A stretch of DNA of 64,000 nt, taken from assembly GCF_001665835.1 (NCBI RefSeq), contig NZ_LZSX01000073.1, positions 310,001-374,000 on the forward strand, written 5' to 3'. The notes beneath the pieces were generated by a model that was not told the DNA's origin, ran no database searches, and worked only from the letters and a program-made list of their open reading frames with translations. This document shows positions 7,290-15,539 of the stretch, piece by piece. This stretch comes from Mycobacterium colombiense. Its GTDB lineage: Bacteria > Actinomycetota > Actinomycetes > Mycobacteriales > Mycobacteriaceae. Every line of letters begins with the position of its first letter. Within the stretch, counting starts at the first letter, position 1. A program made the translations under genes and the position numbers.

Positions 7290-8941
7290 GCGTCGGCCCG
7301 CAGCAAAAGCACGCCGCTGGGAGTGAGGCCGCCGCTGCTGACCACACCGACGCGGGCATCGGCGACCTGGCGGTCACCGGCCTCGCCGCGAAGCTGCGTG
7401 ATCGCCTCGTGCATCAGTCCCATGCCGTGTGTGCGGCCGTGCGAGAGTTGGCCGCCGTGGGTGTTGAGCGGCAACAGGCCGTCGCGCGCAATGTTCTTGC
7501 CGCCGTCCAGGAATTCCTTGGACTCGCCGATACCGCAGAAACCCAGCGCCTCGATCCAGGACAGGCAGTTGAAGGAAAAGCCGTCGTAGAGCTCGGCGAC
7601 GTCGACGTCGGCGGGCCGCAGCGAGGTACGCGTCCACACGTGCGCCGCCTGGCCCAGCACCTGCGGCTCGTGGGTGAGAGTGCTTTGGTCCCAATCGAGT
7701 CGCTCGACGATCTGCGTGCCCACCGCTTCCACCAGCACCGGCGGCTTGGCCAGGTCGCGGGCGGCGTCGACGGCCGAGACGATGACGGCGATGGCGCCGT
7801 CGCACGGCACGTCGCAGTCGTACAGCCCGAACGGCGTGGTGATGGGCCGCGCGTGGAGATAGTCGTCCATCGTCATCGGCGTCCGGTAGATGGCGGTCGG
7901 GTTGAGTTCGGCGTTGGCGCGCTGGTTCAACGCGATCCAGCCCAGCGTTTCCCTGGTGGTGCCGTACCGGTGAAAGTGCCGCTGCGCGTTCATCGCCAAC
8001 GTGTGCGCCGCCGACGTCGCGCCGAATGGCATCTGCCAGCCCGACATTCGGCCCATCGACGGGGTGATCTTGCCCTGCTTCATCAGCTCGCCGTTGGTCG
8101 CTTCCCACAGCGTGCGGAAGCACAGCACGTGACGCGCTAGCCCGCCGGCGACCGCGAGCATCGCGGCGATCACCGAGCCACCCGGGCCGAATGTCTCCAT
8201 GGCGCCGTTGTGCCATGTCGGTCGAATACCGAGCGCGCCCTCGAGGGCCGTGGTGCCGCCCTCCCCGAAGCCGCCTACATTGATCGCGCCGGGGTAGGTG
8301 GACAGGCCGTCGATGTCGGCGTAGGTCAGGCCGGCGTCGGCGATGGCCGCTTCGCACGCCTGCACCGTCAGCGCCAGCGGCAGCTGCATCAATCGGCGTC
8401 CGATCGGCGACGCACCGATCCCGGTCAGCGCGACCTTGTCCTCGAACTTCTCGGCGGTCAGCATCGGTCGGACGTGTTCGCCGAACCGTTCCGGCGCGAT
8501 CTCATCGACCGGCAGGGGAGCGGACTGCCCGTCGGCACTCGGCTTGAACAGCGGAAACCACACGTCCTCGACCTGCTCGAAGACGACCTCGACCTGCTGG
8601 CCGAGTTCGAGCTGATCGGGTTCGCACTCGACGATGTTCGTGGTCAACCGGACGCGGGGGTCCTCGGCGATCGCCACCTGCGCGATCACGTAGGGCGCCG
8701 GCAGCCCGGGCAGGCTGAATCGCTCGTTGATGGTGAATCCGGCGAGCGTCGCCCGGCCGGAGACCTCCCGGACGCCCACATCGAGCGAGCGGCAGTATCG
8801 GCACACCGGCGCCGGTGGATGGATCAGCGAGTCGCAGGCCCTGCATTCCTGCAGCCGTAGCTTTCCGTCGGCACCCGAGGTCCAGAAAAACTCGTTCTCC
8901 TGCGTGACCTGGGGCAATGGGCGGCCCGGTGCTGCTGACAC
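7286..8941 (-). CDS. Fused DUF35 (zinc ribbon/OB-fold) and thiolase-like lipid-transfer protein
   Basis: A 551-residue two-domain protein. Residues 1 to about 140 are a DUF35 module: a zinc ribbon with Cys33, Cys36, Cys47 and Cys50, then an OB-fold. From about 165 to the end is a thiolase-superfamily domain, with the C-terminal HGGQLSHGRTHGMG loop. The usual nucleophilic cysteine is not visible; the equivalent region reads ETFGPGGS. The motif ELYDGFSF resembles Ltp2-type aldolases, which in steroid side-chain degradation act with a separate DUF35 partner. A retro-aldolase acting on an acyl-CoA is therefore inferred. The GTG start has a strong GGAGG. It heads the operon down to 4724. Confidence 0.9.
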   Translation of the reverse strand: MSAAPGRPLPQVTQENEFFWTSGADGKLRLQECRACDSLIHPPAPVCRYCRSLDVGVREVSGRATLAGFTINERFSLPGLPAPYVIAQVAIAEDPRVRLTTNIVECEPDQLELGQQVEVVFEQVEDVWFPLFKPSADGQSAPLPVDEIAPERFGEHVRPMLTAEKFEDKVALTGIGASPIGRRLMQLPLALTVQACEAAIADAGLTYADIDGLSTYPGAINVGGFGEGGTTALEGALGIRPTWHNGAMETFGPGGSVIAAMLAVAGGLARHVLCFRTLWEATNGELMKQGKITPSMGRMSGWQMPFGATSAAHTLAMNAQRHFHRYGTTRETLGWIALNQRANAELNPTAIYRTPMTMDDYLHARPITTPFGLYDCDVPCDGAIAVIVSAVDAARDLAKPPVLVEAVGTQIVERLDWDQSTLTHEPQVLGQAAHVWTRTSLRPADVDVAELYDGFSFNCLSWIEALGFCGIGESKEFLDGGKNIARDGLLPLNTHGGQLSHGRTHGMGLMHEAITQLRGEAGDRQVADARVGVVSSGGLTPSGVLLLRADA

Positions 8942-8992
8942 GTCACCTCCGGAAGTCGCACGGCCGGCTCGGTAGGGCCATTATGCAAATCG

Positions 8993-9007
8993 GAGAATTA
9001 CGTTATC
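8993..9007. promoter_or_regulatory. GAGAAT-N3-ATTCTC-type palindrome (10 of 12)
   Basis: GAGAATTACGTTATC keeps one arm intact and has two changes in the other. It lies 52 bases upstream of the GTG of the DUF35-thiolase gene, between that gene and the secreted protein gene at 9072-9395. It is the natural operator position for the 8941-to-4724 operon. Confidence 0.4.
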
Positions 9008-9071
9008 ACTCCAGGCAGGTGGGATCCAGACGGCGCAGGTAGTGCTGGTAATGCATGTCAGGCGCCCGCCG

Positions 9072-9395
9072 TCAGTACGGCACCCAGACGCCGGCGAAAT
9101 AGGCGCCCCATTGATGAAAGCCGACGCTCCACATCGGGGCGTTCGGTGACCACCAAGGCCGAGGCGGTGGCGGCGGTGGCACGTCCTGTGCCGCGAATGA
9201 CGGCGCGTATGCCGGCGGAGCGCTGTACCACGGCGGCGGCGCCGGAAGCGGTTTGCACTCCCACGTCGAGACATTGAACGACATGTTGGGATCGCACTGC
9301 GCCGAGCTGACCGCCGGCGTCGCGATCGTCGCGACAGTCATCGGCACGAAGGCGACCGCGATGGCAGCGGTCAGACGACCAATTAACCACCTCAT
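9072..9395 (-). CDS. Small secreted proline/tryptophan-rich protein
   Basis: A 107-residue exported protein. The N-terminus has a basic start, a hydrophobic stretch (AAIAVAFVPMTVATIA) and a likely signal cleavage after VSSA. The mature part has two cysteines close together (QCDPNMSFNVSTWEC) and a proline-rich segment VPPPPPPRPWW. The ATG at 9395 follows GGGAGG; the frame is open slightly further, to 9419. It resembles the many small exported proteins of mycobacteria of unknown role. It probably has no direct catalytic function in the neighbouring operon. Confidence 0.75.
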   Translation of the reverse strand: MRWLIGRLTAAIAVAFVPMTVATIATPAVSSAQCDPNMSFNVSTWECKPLPAPPPWYSAPPAYAPSFAAQDVPPPPPPRPWWSPNAPMWSVGFHQWGAYFAGVWVPY

Positions 9396-9575
9396 GGTGG
9401 GCCTCCCGGTTGGGGCCATTGCGACCCCGGCTGGTGTCAGTTTATTCCGTCGATACCGGCGCGACCAGATGAAACATTCGACGCGACGCCGAGCCCGGCT
9501 GCTCGTGGCGTTTCGTGTCGGACGGGAGTTATGCTCGCGGGCGCGGTATCAAGTACTTAACATTCGGAGGGCTGG

Positions 9576-10499
9576 TTGCTCGACGCAGAGAAGATCCTGA
9601 TCACCGGTGCGACGGGCAAGATCGCGTTCCCGATCGCGCGTGCCCTGGCGGCGGCGGGAAACGAGGTGTGGGGCGCTGCGCGCCTGAAAGATCCCGCGGC
9701 CCGGCAAAAACTAGCGGACGCCGGGATCAAGCCCGTGGCGCTGGATATCAGCGCCGGCGACTTCTCAGCCCTCCCGGACGATTTCACCTACGTCTTTCAT
9801 GCGGCCGTAGACCCGGGCACCGACGACTGGAACCGCTGCGTTGAAACGAACGCTCAAAACTCGGGCGAATTGCTCCACCACTGCCGCGCCGCAAAGGGTT
9901 TCGTCTTCTGCTCCACCGGCTCGATCTACGCCTACCAGGGTCAGCGACCGCTGACCGAGGCAGATCCGCCGGGGGCGCCGCTGCGGGCGAACTACAGCTT
10001 CTCCAAGGTTGCCGCGGAAGCGGTGTGTACCTGGGTCGCCAAGCGCTACCAGGTTCCGCTCACCATCATCAGGATCTGTTCGACGTACGGCCCCCAGGGC
10101 GGTGCGCCCAGCGACCGCCTCGATGCGATGTTGGCGGGCAAGCCTATTCGGCTGCATCCCGACAAGCCCAACAATTACAACCCCATCTATGAAGACGACT
10201 ACGTGGAGCTGGGCATCCGCGCGATGGAAGTCGCCGCGGTACCGCCGGTCGTGGTGAACTGGGCCGGCAGCGAAACGGTCAGCGTCGAAGAGTACTGCGC
10301 GTTCATGGGTGAACTGGTGGGTGTCGAACCGATCTTCGAGTACACGCCCGAGGCGCACACGCCGCTGTGGCCGGACGTCACCCACATGCACGACGTGCTC
10401 GGGCGCACCAAGGTGTCCTGGCGCGAGGGCTTCCGGCGCATGGTCGCGACCCGCCATCCCGAAATCACGCTGCCCAAACATGATTCGACGAGATCCTGA
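9576..10499 (+). CDS. NAD-dependent epimerase/dehydratase family protein (extended SDR)
   Basis: A 307-residue extended short-chain dehydrogenase. The dinucleotide motif is ITGATGKIA near residues 8-16, CSTGSIYAY provides the catalytic Ser/Thr region, and YSFSK is the YxxxK active site. The start is TTG with CGGAGG five bases upstream. Such enzymes act on NAD(P)-linked oxidation or epimerisation of hydroxyl groups in sugars, steroids or terpenoids. It begins a plus-strand run of three closely spaced genes reaching 12223. The substrate is unknown. Confidence 0.88.
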   Translation: MLDAEKILITGATGKIAFPIARALAAAGNEVWGAARLKDPAARQKLADAGIKPVALDISAGDFSALPDDFTYVFHAAVDPGTDDWNRCVETNAQNSGELLHHCRAAKGFVFCSTGSIYAYQGQRPLTEADPPGAPLRANYSFSKVAAEAVCTWVAKRYQVPLTIIRICSTYGPQGGAPSDRLDAMLAGKPIRLHPDKPNNYNPIYEDDYVELGIRAMEVAAVPPVVVNWAGSETVSVEEYCAFMGELVGVEPIFEYTPEAHTPLWPDVTHMHDVLGRTKVSWREGFRRMVATRHPEITLPKHDSTRS

Positions 10500-10510
10500 G
10501 GACTGACGCT

Positions 10511-11254
10511 ATGCATCTTCCCGGCACGCCATCGGACGAGGTCACCGAGATTCTCGCCACCGGGGCTGGCGAGATCGCCACGTTGTTCGTCTCCATGGCG
10601 CTCCGGCACCCCGACGGGAAGGACGCCGAGTACCTACGCTGGCACAGCCTGGACCACCGCCCGGAGCAACACCGGCTGGCCGCGGTGCGCGCGTCGTTGC
10701 GCCTGGTGTCCACGCCGGCCTGCCGCGCCGCACGCGCGCTCAGCGGGGGGCCCTTGGACGCGGTCGACCACGTGATGACGTACTTCTTCACCGACACGGC
10801 CGGACTGCAGGATTTCAATGAGCTGTCAACGGCATTGGGCAATGCCGGCCGCAAACTCCCGCTGCTGCCACCGGTCGAGCGCGGCGTGTACGAGGTGCAA
10901 CGCAAGGCGGCCGCGCCGCGCGCCAGGGTCGGGTCGGACGTCCTGCCCTGGCTGCCCGTGCGGGGCGCGTTCGTGTTGGTCGAGCGGGGATCGGCATCGC
11001 CGGACCCGCTGGTGGAGGTCGACGGTGTCGCCGGTGTCTGGTCCGCGTTGTCGCGCCGGGTCGACGCCAGCCTGGCCAGTGCCCGAGAGAACCAGACGAT
11101 CACCTACTGCTTCCTCGATGACGATCCCATAGCCACCGCCGAACGGCTGAGACCGGTGCTCAAGGCCCGCTGGGCCGAGTCGGACATCGAACCGCTTTTC
11201 GCCGCACCATTTTTCGCGGTCGTTCCATACGAGTGGGATCGGTATGTGCCATAG
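10511..11254 (+). CDS. Conserved hypothetical protein, possible duplicated EthD-like domain
   Basis: A 247-residue protein that starts 12 bases after the epimerase gene. I do not recognise it firmly. The segment DAEYLRWHSLDHRPEQH followed later by a strand-helix pattern recalls EthD-like dimeric barrel proteins, and the second half (GAFVLVERG, then TITYCFLDDDP) could be a repeat of the same fold. There is no signal peptide or catalytic motif. Its place between an epimerase and a flavin-dependent oxidoreductase suggests a role in the same pathway. Confidence 0.6.
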   Translation: MHLPGTPSDEVTEILATGAGEIATLFVSMALRHPDGKDAEYLRWHSLDHRPEQHRLAAVRASLRLVSTPACRAARALSGGPLDAVDHVMTYFFTDTAGLQDFNELSTALGNAGRKLPLLPPVERGVYEVQRKAAAPRARVGSDVLPWLPVRGAFVLVERGSASPDPLVEVDGVAGVWSALSRRVDASLASARENQTITYCFLDDDPIATAERLRPVLKARWAESDIEPLFAAPFFAVVPYEWDRYVP

Positions 11255-11266
11255 GGGAGGGGTCGC

Positions 11267-12223
11267 GTGCGCATCGACTTGATGGTTGGCTCCGACAAGG
11301 AGCGCTCGCGCGCTGATCGGCTTGCCGGGCTGATAGACGACGGTGTCGCGGCCGAAGGCGACGGATTCACCGCGTTTTGGATGCCGCAGGTCCCCGGCTA
11401 CCTCGACGCCATGACCGCCGTGGCCCTGCTCGGGCAGGCCACCGGTCGCATCGAGATCGGAACGGCCGTCGTTCCGATTCAGACTCGCCACCCGATGATC
11501 ATGGCGCAGCAAGCCTTGACCACCCAGGTGGCGTGCGGCGGGCGGTTCACGCTCGGCATCGGGCCCTCGCATCACTGGATCGTCAACTCGCAACTGGGCT
11601 TGCCCTATGATCGCCCGGCGCGGTTGATACGCGACTATCTCGCCGTGCTCGACGCGTCCTTTGCGGGACCGGGGACTGTCGACGTCGACAACGAAAACTA
11701 TTGCGTCCATTCGCCGGTCGATGTCACGGATGCGTTCGAGATGCCGGTGCTGTTATCGGCGCTCGGGCCGACAATGCTGCAACTCGCCGGCGAGCGGGCC
11801 GGTGGCACCATCCTCTGGATGGCGGACGAGCGGGCAATCGGAGACCACGTCGTTCCGCGCATCGCTGCGGCGGCCGACCGGGCCGGGCGGGCCGCGCCGC
11901 GGATCGTTGCCGGCGTTCCCGTAGCGCTCTGCTCGGACGGTGAGATCGAGGATGCTCGCGCCTACGCCAGCGAGGTGTTGGGGCACGCCGATTTCTCGCC
12001 GAACTACGTGCGGCTGCTGCAGCACGGTGACGCCGAAGACGTCGGCGACACCATGGCGGCCGGCGACGAGACGGCCGTCCTGGATCGGTTGCGCCGCTAT
12101 CGGGACGCGGGCGTCACCGACCTGGCGGTGCGAATCGTGCCGTTGGGCAAGGACGCAACCGCACGGGCCGAATCGCGCCGTCGAACCCAGCAGTTCTTGT
12201 CGTCGCTGTGTCCGGCTCTTTGA
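11267..12223 (+). CDS. LLM-class flavin-dependent oxidoreductase
   Basis: A 318-residue luciferase-like monooxygenase/F420-dependent reductase family protein with a TIM-barrel pattern. The segments IEIGTAVVPIQTRHPMIMA and RFTLGIGPSH are typical of the family. Mycobacterial members often use F420 rather than FMN, but the cofactor cannot be decided here. The GTG start follows AGGGGAGGGG. The stop abuts the convergent acyl-CoA dehydrogenase gene with no gap. It probably reduces or oxidises an alcohol, ketone or enone intermediate. Confidence 0.88.
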   Translation: MRIDLMVGSDKERSRADRLAGLIDDGVAAEGDGFTAFWMPQVPGYLDAMTAVALLGQATGRIEIGTAVVPIQTRHPMIMAQQALTTQVACGGRFTLGIGPSHHWIVNSQLGLPYDRPARLIRDYLAVLDASFAGPGTVDVDNENYCVHSPVDVTDAFEMPVLLSALGPTMLQLAGERAGGTILWMADERAIGDHVVPRIAAAADRAGRAAPRIVAGVPVALCSDGEIEDARAYASEVLGHADFSPNYVRLLQHGDAEDVGDTMAAGDETAVLDRLRRYRDAGVTDLAVRIVPLGKDATARAESRRRTQQFLSSLCPAL

Positions 12224-13399
12224 TCAGCGTGACGGCAGTCCGAGGACACGCTGGGCAATGATGTTGCGCTGAATCTCCGACGTGCCGCCCGCGATGGTGC
12301 CCGCGTAGCTGCTGATGTAGCGCGCGAACCAGCTGGCGGTGAAAAGATCGGGCGCGTAAGGGTTGTACGGGGCGGTCAGCATTTTGTCGGGTAATCCGTC
12401 GACCCCGGCCGCGTCCAGTGCGTGCCGCAGCGCGCTCTGCTCGGCCTCCGAACCGAACACCTTCAGCACGGACAACGCGGCTACATCGACTTCACCGCGG
12501 GCCGCTCGGCCCAGCGCGGCCGACCCGAGCAGCCGCAACGCGTAGTAGTCCATCACGATGGTGCCGTAGTGGTCCGCGTTCACCTCATCGGCGGGCCGGT
12601 AGTCCTCGAGCAGTTGCTCGAGCCGGTTCGCGAAGGCCATCCACATCAGGGTGCGCTCGTGGCCGAGCGAGCCGTTGGCGACCTGCCACCCGCCATTGAG
12701 CGGGCCGACCAGGTTGTCCGCGGGCACCCGGACGTCGTTGAAGAACACCTCGTTGAAGTCCAGCTCATCGGAGTCATAGACCGAGGGGAAGGGGCGACGC
12801 AGCACCCCGGGAGTGTCGGTCGGGATCAGCAGCGCGCTGATTCCCTTGTGGCGGGGAGCGTTTGGGTCCGTGCGAACGAAGGTCAGGATGACGTCGGCGT
12901 CATGGGCGCCGGAAGTCCATACCTTCTGCCCGTTGACCACGAACTCATCGCCGACCAGCTCCGCCTTCGTGCGCAGCCCGGCGAGGTCGGAGCCGGCTCC
13001 GGGTTCGCTCATTCCCAGCGACGCGGTCTTGTCGGCTCGCAGGATCGGTACGGCCCAACGTCGCTTCTGCTCCTCGGTGCCGAAGGACAACAGCGACGCC
13101 GCGATGATGCCGACGCCTTGGGGATTGAAGCAGTGATAGATCCGGCGCCGTGACAGCTCCTCGCGATGCACGAACTGCTGCAGGATGTTTGCGTTGCGGC
13201 CGCCGAATTCCGGTGGGTTGCCCGGCAGTAGCCACCCGTGCTCGAACTGGAGCCGCTGCCAGCGGCGCGACCATTCGGGCACGTGCGAGGTCGACGAAGG
13301 ACGCTCCGCGGCTTGAGCCTGCGTCGGCAGGTGTTCGGCGAGGAAGTTGACGAACTCCGCGCGGAACGCCTCTACGTCGCTGTCAAAGGTGAGTTGCAT
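12224..13399 (-). CDS. Acyl-CoA dehydrogenase (FadE-like, 391 residues)
   Basis: A full-length acyl-CoA dehydrogenase. It has the FAD/substrate motif SLGMSEPGAGSDLAG, the central VWTSGAHDADVILTFVRTD strand, and the terminal TIAGGTSEIQRN. The usual C-terminal catalytic Glu (YEGT) is Gly here; the Glu of GHERT on an internal helix is the likely base, as in some steroid-type dehydrogenases. It is a close paralogue of the gene at 27427-28602, with the same length, but no small partner subunit is adjacent. It follows a NuoF-like protein and a ferredoxin on the same strand. Confidence 0.93.
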   Translation of the reverse strand: MQLTFDSDVEAFRAEFVNFLAEHLPTQAQAAERPSSTSHVPEWSRRWQRLQFEHGWLLPGNPPEFGGRNANILQQFVHREELSRRRIYHCFNPQGVGIIAASLLSFGTEEQKRRWAVPILRADKTASLGMSEPGAGSDLAGLRTKAELVGDEFVVNGQKVWTSGAHDADVILTFVRTDPNAPRHKGISALLIPTDTPGVLRRPFPSVYDSDELDFNEVFFNDVRVPADNLVGPLNGGWQVANGSLGHERTLMWMAFANRLEQLLEDYRPADEVNADHYGTIVMDYYALRLLGSAALGRAARGEVDVAALSVLKVFGSEAEQSALRHALDAAGVDGLPDKMLTAPYNPYAPDLFTASWFARYISSYAGTIAGGTSEIQRNIIAQRVLGLPSR

Positions 13400-13426
13400 G
13401 GCATGACTTTTCCGGGAGAGGACCGG

Positions 13427-13723
13427 TCAGCGCGTGAATCCCCACTCTGCCTCGTTCTCTTCGGTTTTGAGGTGCTCGGCCGGATCCTCGGTGTCGGCGA
13501 GTGGCGGCTGAGAAGCTCGCGAGGTGCGCTGGCCGATTTCGGTGATGGCATGCACGGGACAGTCGAGCAGCGCCCGCATGACCGCGTCGCGATCCGGCTC
13601 GGCCACCGTGCCGTCCCCGATGAGGGATGCGTACCCCCAGTCGTCCAGCGAGAAATATCCCGGAGCGTGCTTGGCGCAGATGCCGAAGCCGTCGCAAACG
13701 GTGCGGTCCAGCCGGATCTTCAT
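13427..13723 (-). CDS. Small ferredoxin with C-terminal extension
   Basis: A 98-residue ferredoxin. The motif CDGFGIC with a later CP gives three cysteines and Phe at the variable position. Residues 66-98 form an acidic, polar tail not found in the other three small ferredoxins here. The ATG at 13723 overlaps the stop of the NuoF-like gene as ATGA, so the two proteins are made together. It probably carries electrons between that flavoprotein and P450s or the acyl-CoA dehydrogenase downstream. Confidence 0.9.
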   Translation of the reverse strand: MKIRLDRTVCDGFGICAKHAPGYFSLDDWGYASLIGDGTVAEPDRDAVMRALLDCPVHAITEIGQRTSRASQPPLADTEDPAEHLKTEENEAEWGFTR

Positions 13724-15060
13724 GCTTGCCTCACAGGTTCCGCCTCGTAGGGACGGTCCGCGCGGAACGCGCCGGGTGTGCAGTCCGGACACGTGCCGTC
13801 GAGATGCGTACCGACTTCGTCCGGGAACTGATCGAGCAGGCTGGCGGCAATGTTGGTGGCCGCATCCAACGTGGCGCATGCGCCGCGTCCACGCAGCAGC
13901 ACCGACCAACGGCGCAACCGTTCGACGTCCTCTGCCGTCGCGGCGCCGTCGCGCAGCGCCCCGGCGGCCGCGGCCATCGCCGCCGTTCCGTTGAAGCACG
14001 ATCCGCATTGCCCGGCGTTTTCGCGGTCGAAGTACGCGAGCACCGATGCCGCCACCGCAACGGGGCAGTCGTCGGTGATGACCGAAATCGCGCCGCAGCC
14101 CAAACCGCTGCCGACACGTCGCATCGTCTCGTGGTCCAGGGTCGTTTCCAACACGGAGCGGTTGAGCAGACCGGCGAAGTAGCCGCCCATCAGCGCACCG
14201 CGGACCTGGTCGGCTGAAACACCATGCAAGGTAAGCAATTCGGTGAACGCCAAGCCGAGAGGGAGTTCGTAGAGCACCGGCGGCTTACCGGCCCCGGTGA
14301 TGGTGGCCAGGAAGGTGCCGGGCGACAACGTCGTGCCTTGCGACCGGTAATCAGCCGAGCCGTGGCCCTGCAGGTAGGGCAGGTTCGCCAAAGTCTCGAC
14401 ATTGCTCACCAAGGTGGGCCGGTCGTCGACTCCCACTTCGAAGGGACGCGGCGGTTTGTCCGTCGGCTTGGCCGGGCCGCCGTTGATCGCCCGAACCGCG
14501 GCGGTCTCCTCGCCGGCGACGTATCCCGGCTGCACGGTGAGCATCTCGATCGTGACACCCAGCGCGTCGGGATCCAGTTCGCCGAGCGCGGATTCGACGC
14601 TGTGTGCCGATTCCGGGTCGGACACGTAGATGTAGGCGCGGTCAGCGGCAACGATCGTCGCGGCGAGCCGCAACCCGTCCAGGACCAGGTGAGGACGCTT
14701 GCGCAGCAGCCAGCGGTCCTTGACCGAAGCCGGTTCTCCCTCTTCGCCATTCGCGACGACGACGGGAACGCCGAGCGAGCGTCCGTTGTCGCGCACCGTC
14801 CGCAGTTTCACCGCGAGTGGAAACGCCGCACCGCCGCGCCCGACCAGGCCACTGGAATCGATTTCGCTCAGGAATTCGTCGGGGTTGGCAAGCGGGCGGT
14901 AGCCGCCGAGCTTCCGATAGGTCGCCAGATCTTCCCGGGCCTGGCCGGTGTGCTCACTCAGCAGCCGCGGCGTGCATCCGGGGAAGGTCGCGGTGGTGAT
15001 GCTTGTGGACTCGGTGGTGTTCAAAGCTGGCCTGCCATCGTGTTGGTTAGGCTTGCGCAC
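13720..15060 (-). CDS. NuoF-like NADH:acceptor oxidoreductase (51-kDa subunit family), altered cluster site
   Basis: A 446-residue homologue of the NADH- and FMN-binding subunit of complex I. GRGGAAFP (74-81) matches the FMN/NADH glycine loop, NGEEGEP (104-110) the FMN site, and GEETAAV (183-189) the middle motif. The 4Fe-4S ligands should be CxxCxxC plus a distant Cys. Here Cys352, Cys355 and Cys395 are kept but the third position is Gly358. No NuoE or NuoG is nearby. It is translationally coupled to a ferredoxin, so it may be an NADH:ferredoxin reductase. GTG 15060 abuts the divergent gene; TTG 15024 is an alternative start. Confidence 0.88.
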   Translation of the reverse strand: MRKPNQHDGRPALNTTESTSITTATFPGCTPRLLSEHTGQAREDLATYRKLGGYRPLANPDEFLSEIDSSGLVGRGGAAFPLAVKLRTVRDNGRSLGVPVVVANGEEGEPASVKDRWLLRKRPHLVLDGLRLAATIVAADRAYIYVSDPESAHSVESALGELDPDALGVTIEMLTVQPGYVAGEETAAVRAINGGPAKPTDKPPRPFEVGVDDRPTLVSNVETLANLPYLQGHGSADYRSQGTTLSPGTFLATITGAGKPPVLYELPLGLAFTELLTLHGVSADQVRGALMGGYFAGLLNRSVLETTLDHETMRRVGSGLGCGAISVITDDCPVAVAASVLAYFDRENAGQCGSCFNGTAAMAAAAGALRDGAATAEDVERLRRWSVLLRGRGACATLDAATNIAASLLDQFPDEVGTHLDGTCPDCTPGAFRADRPYEAEPVRQA

Positions 15061-15534
15061 ATGCGAACTGCCGTGGTGCGTGTGAACGTCGACTCGGACA
15101 GCGTGCTCACGTCCGCACAGCTACGTGACGGCATGGCGGCTCTCCTCGAACTCGCGGCCACGGCCGGTGTGGACGTGGTCGAGAACGACCTCGTGTCCAT
15201 GCCCGCAATCCGCCGCGAAGTCGAACTGCTCATTGCGGCCGAAGACGGCGACACGGCCAAAGACACGGCGATCGGATTGTGCGCCAGGGCGTTCGGTGGT
15301 GCTCCCGCTCCGGGCGTGATCACGTTTGTCAGCCGGGGCACCGACGACGACGCGCACGGGGTGCTGTCCGCGTTCGGGTTGACCGGTGACATCGAGCGCA
15401 CGCCCGGCGATGATGGATTCGACATCGTCCAGGTGACGCTGCGGGAGTCCGACCTCGAACGCATTCCCGAGAGCCGGGTACACACGGCGCTGGAGGCGTC
15501 GCTCAACTGTGAGGTCCACATTCGCACCGTGTAG
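15061..15534 (+). CDS. Conserved hypothetical protein, divergent from NuoF-like gene
   Basis: A 157-residue protein with no family I recognise. It begins RTAVVRVNVD and is alpha/beta in character with many acidic residues and no signal or membrane segment. The sequence LREGM-like ASAQLRDGMAALLELAATAGVDVVEND looks like a helix preceding a strand. The ATG lies immediately next to the outer start of the NuoF-like gene, so the mRNAs may begin very close to the start codons (leaderless). The stop is five bases from the convergent hydrolase stop. Confidence 0.6.
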   Translation: MRTAVVRVNVDSDSVLTSAQLRDGMAALLELAATAGVDVVENDLVSMPAIRREVELLIAAEDGDTAKDTAIGLCARAFGGAPAPGVITFVSRGTDDDAHGVLSAFGLTGDIERTPGDDGFDIVQVTLRESDLERIPESRVHTALEASLNCEVHIRTV

Positions 15535-15539
15535 CGCCA

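Noticed and set aside
14224..15060. Plus-strand extension of the protein at 15061 back to 14224
   Set aside because: It is antisense to the NuoF-like gene, and the ATG at 15061 begins a sequence with a different, globular character.
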